Shown here: positions 63,380 to 64,000 of the stretch, in pieces | Numbering within the stretch: position 1 is the stretch's first letter | How the letters are laid out: each line of letters begins with the position of its first letter | Origin: Hypericum androsaemum | Lineage: Eukaryota; Streptophyta; Magnoliopsida; Malpighiales; Hypericaceae | Direction of reading: 5' to 3' | DNA: 64,000 bases | NCBI GenBank assembly: GCA_963995505.1 | Contig: OZ023181.1 | Span: forward strand, 16,240,221 to 16,304,220 | The notes under the pieces: generated by a model | Database searches by the model: none | What the model was told of the DNA's origin: nothing | What the model saw: only the letters and a program-made list of their open reading frames with translations | Program-made: the position numbers and the translations under genes

Positions 63380-64000
63380 CTTTTTAGATGTGGAGATTAA
63401 GGATGCGGTGTTTGAAATGGGTGGTCGAAAGGCTCCAGGCCTGATGGCTACTCGGGCTTTTCTATCACCAATATTGGGCTACTGTGGGCCTCGATGTCAT
63501 TGCTATTGAGAAGGAAATATTTGATTCTTCTTGAGTCCCAAAAAATCTAAACCGCACTTATATTGGCCTTATTCTTAAAGTACAAAGCTCGGTAGATGTC
63601 CATGGTTTTGGCCTATTACTTTGTACAATTTTGCCTATAAAATCTACTCTGAGATTCTCACAAATCGTCTTCGCCCTTGGATGGCCTCTCTCATTCATGA
63701 GTCTCAGGGTGCCTTTGTTAAAGGGCGGTGCATTCAGGATAATATCATTGTTGCCCATGAGGCATTCCATCACCTCCGAACGAATCCTAAACGGTCTAAT
63801 CTTTCAATGGCTATCAAATTGGACTTAAAGAAGGCTTATGATCTTGTCAATTAGGGTTTTTTGGAACAAGTTCTTAACAGAGTGGGCTTTCCTGTCAAAT
63901 AGATAGCATGTATCATAGACTGTGCCAAGTCTACTTCTTAATGTGTTCTCTTCAATGGGTAGCCCGTTGGTTGGTTTAACTCTTCTCGTGGGATTCGTCA
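63380..64000 (+). pseudogene. LINE (L1-type) reverse transcriptase fragment, runs off the window
   Basis: The plus strand reads EIKDAVFEMGGRKAPG, then after frame changes PKNLNRTYIGLILKV and FWPITLYNFAYKIYSEIL. An open part follows at 63621-63854 with NRLRPWMASLIHESQGAFVK, GRCIQDNIIVAHEAFHHL and IKLDLKKAYD, the first RT blocks of plant LINE ORF2. Stops (for example at about 63853 and 63901) and frameshifts make it a pseudogene. The YxDD motif would lie beyond the right edge. Confidence 0.85.

Overview
The window is AT-rich nuclear DNA of a flowering plant, most likely a eudicot. The evidence is three spliced plant housekeeping genes with GT-AG introns, plus plant-type Ty1/copia, TRIM, LINE, Mutator-type MITE and pogo/Emigrant-like elements. 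I cannot name the species. There is no sign of bacterial, organellar or viral DNA, and no rRNA, tRNA or CRISPR array was seen. I found no new enzymatic system. The more unusual material is in the repeats and in duplicated first exons.

Genes, all on the minus strand: (1) 6905-8433, a 3-exon, 400-aa HOOKLESS1-like GNAT N-acetyltransferase with a TATA box. (2) 40443-44159, a 10-exon, 436-aa casein kinase II alpha catalytic subunit with a plastid-type N-terminal extension. (3) 44620-46544, a 7-exon, 453-aa formamidase of the FmdA/AmdA family, with one GC-AG intron. Upstream of gene 3 lie two more copies of its first exon (47414-47632 and 54877-55095). Each is exactly 219 bp, open, and ends in a usable splice donor. 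A copia element sits between them.

Transposable elements, left to right: a 4.1-kb non-autonomous LTR element at 1897-5981 (TSD ATTTG); two TRIMs of one family in opposite orientation (about 9985-10277 and 17100-17445); three MITEs with 9-bp target duplications (18609-19157, 20690-20820, 25368-25660); a diverged LTR-like pair at about 19925-24300 that encloses a LINE fragment and one of the MITEs; a 9.1-kb copia element at 26518-35599 (TSD ATCTA) with a promoter-less 5' LTR, an intact 168-aa ORF upstream of a ruined gag-pol, and complex duplications; a solo LTR at 36116-37206; a LINE tail at 38814-39400; a 5.7-kb minus-strand copia element at 48192-53848 (TSD ATTTT), same family as the solo LTR; a deleted LINE with an RRM-type ORF1 at 57769-60113; a collapsed pogo-like transposon at about 62414-63207; and a LINE reverse transcriptase fragment running off the right edge.

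Minisatellites with a 23-bp period and a shared CCATT core occur at three separate loci (19.3, 37.6-37.8 and 56.3-56.8 kb), which suggests one family of mobile or recurrently formed repeats. The remaining intervals (for example 10.3-14.6, 14.7-17.1 and 60.7-62.4 kb) are AT-rich and show nothing I can support.
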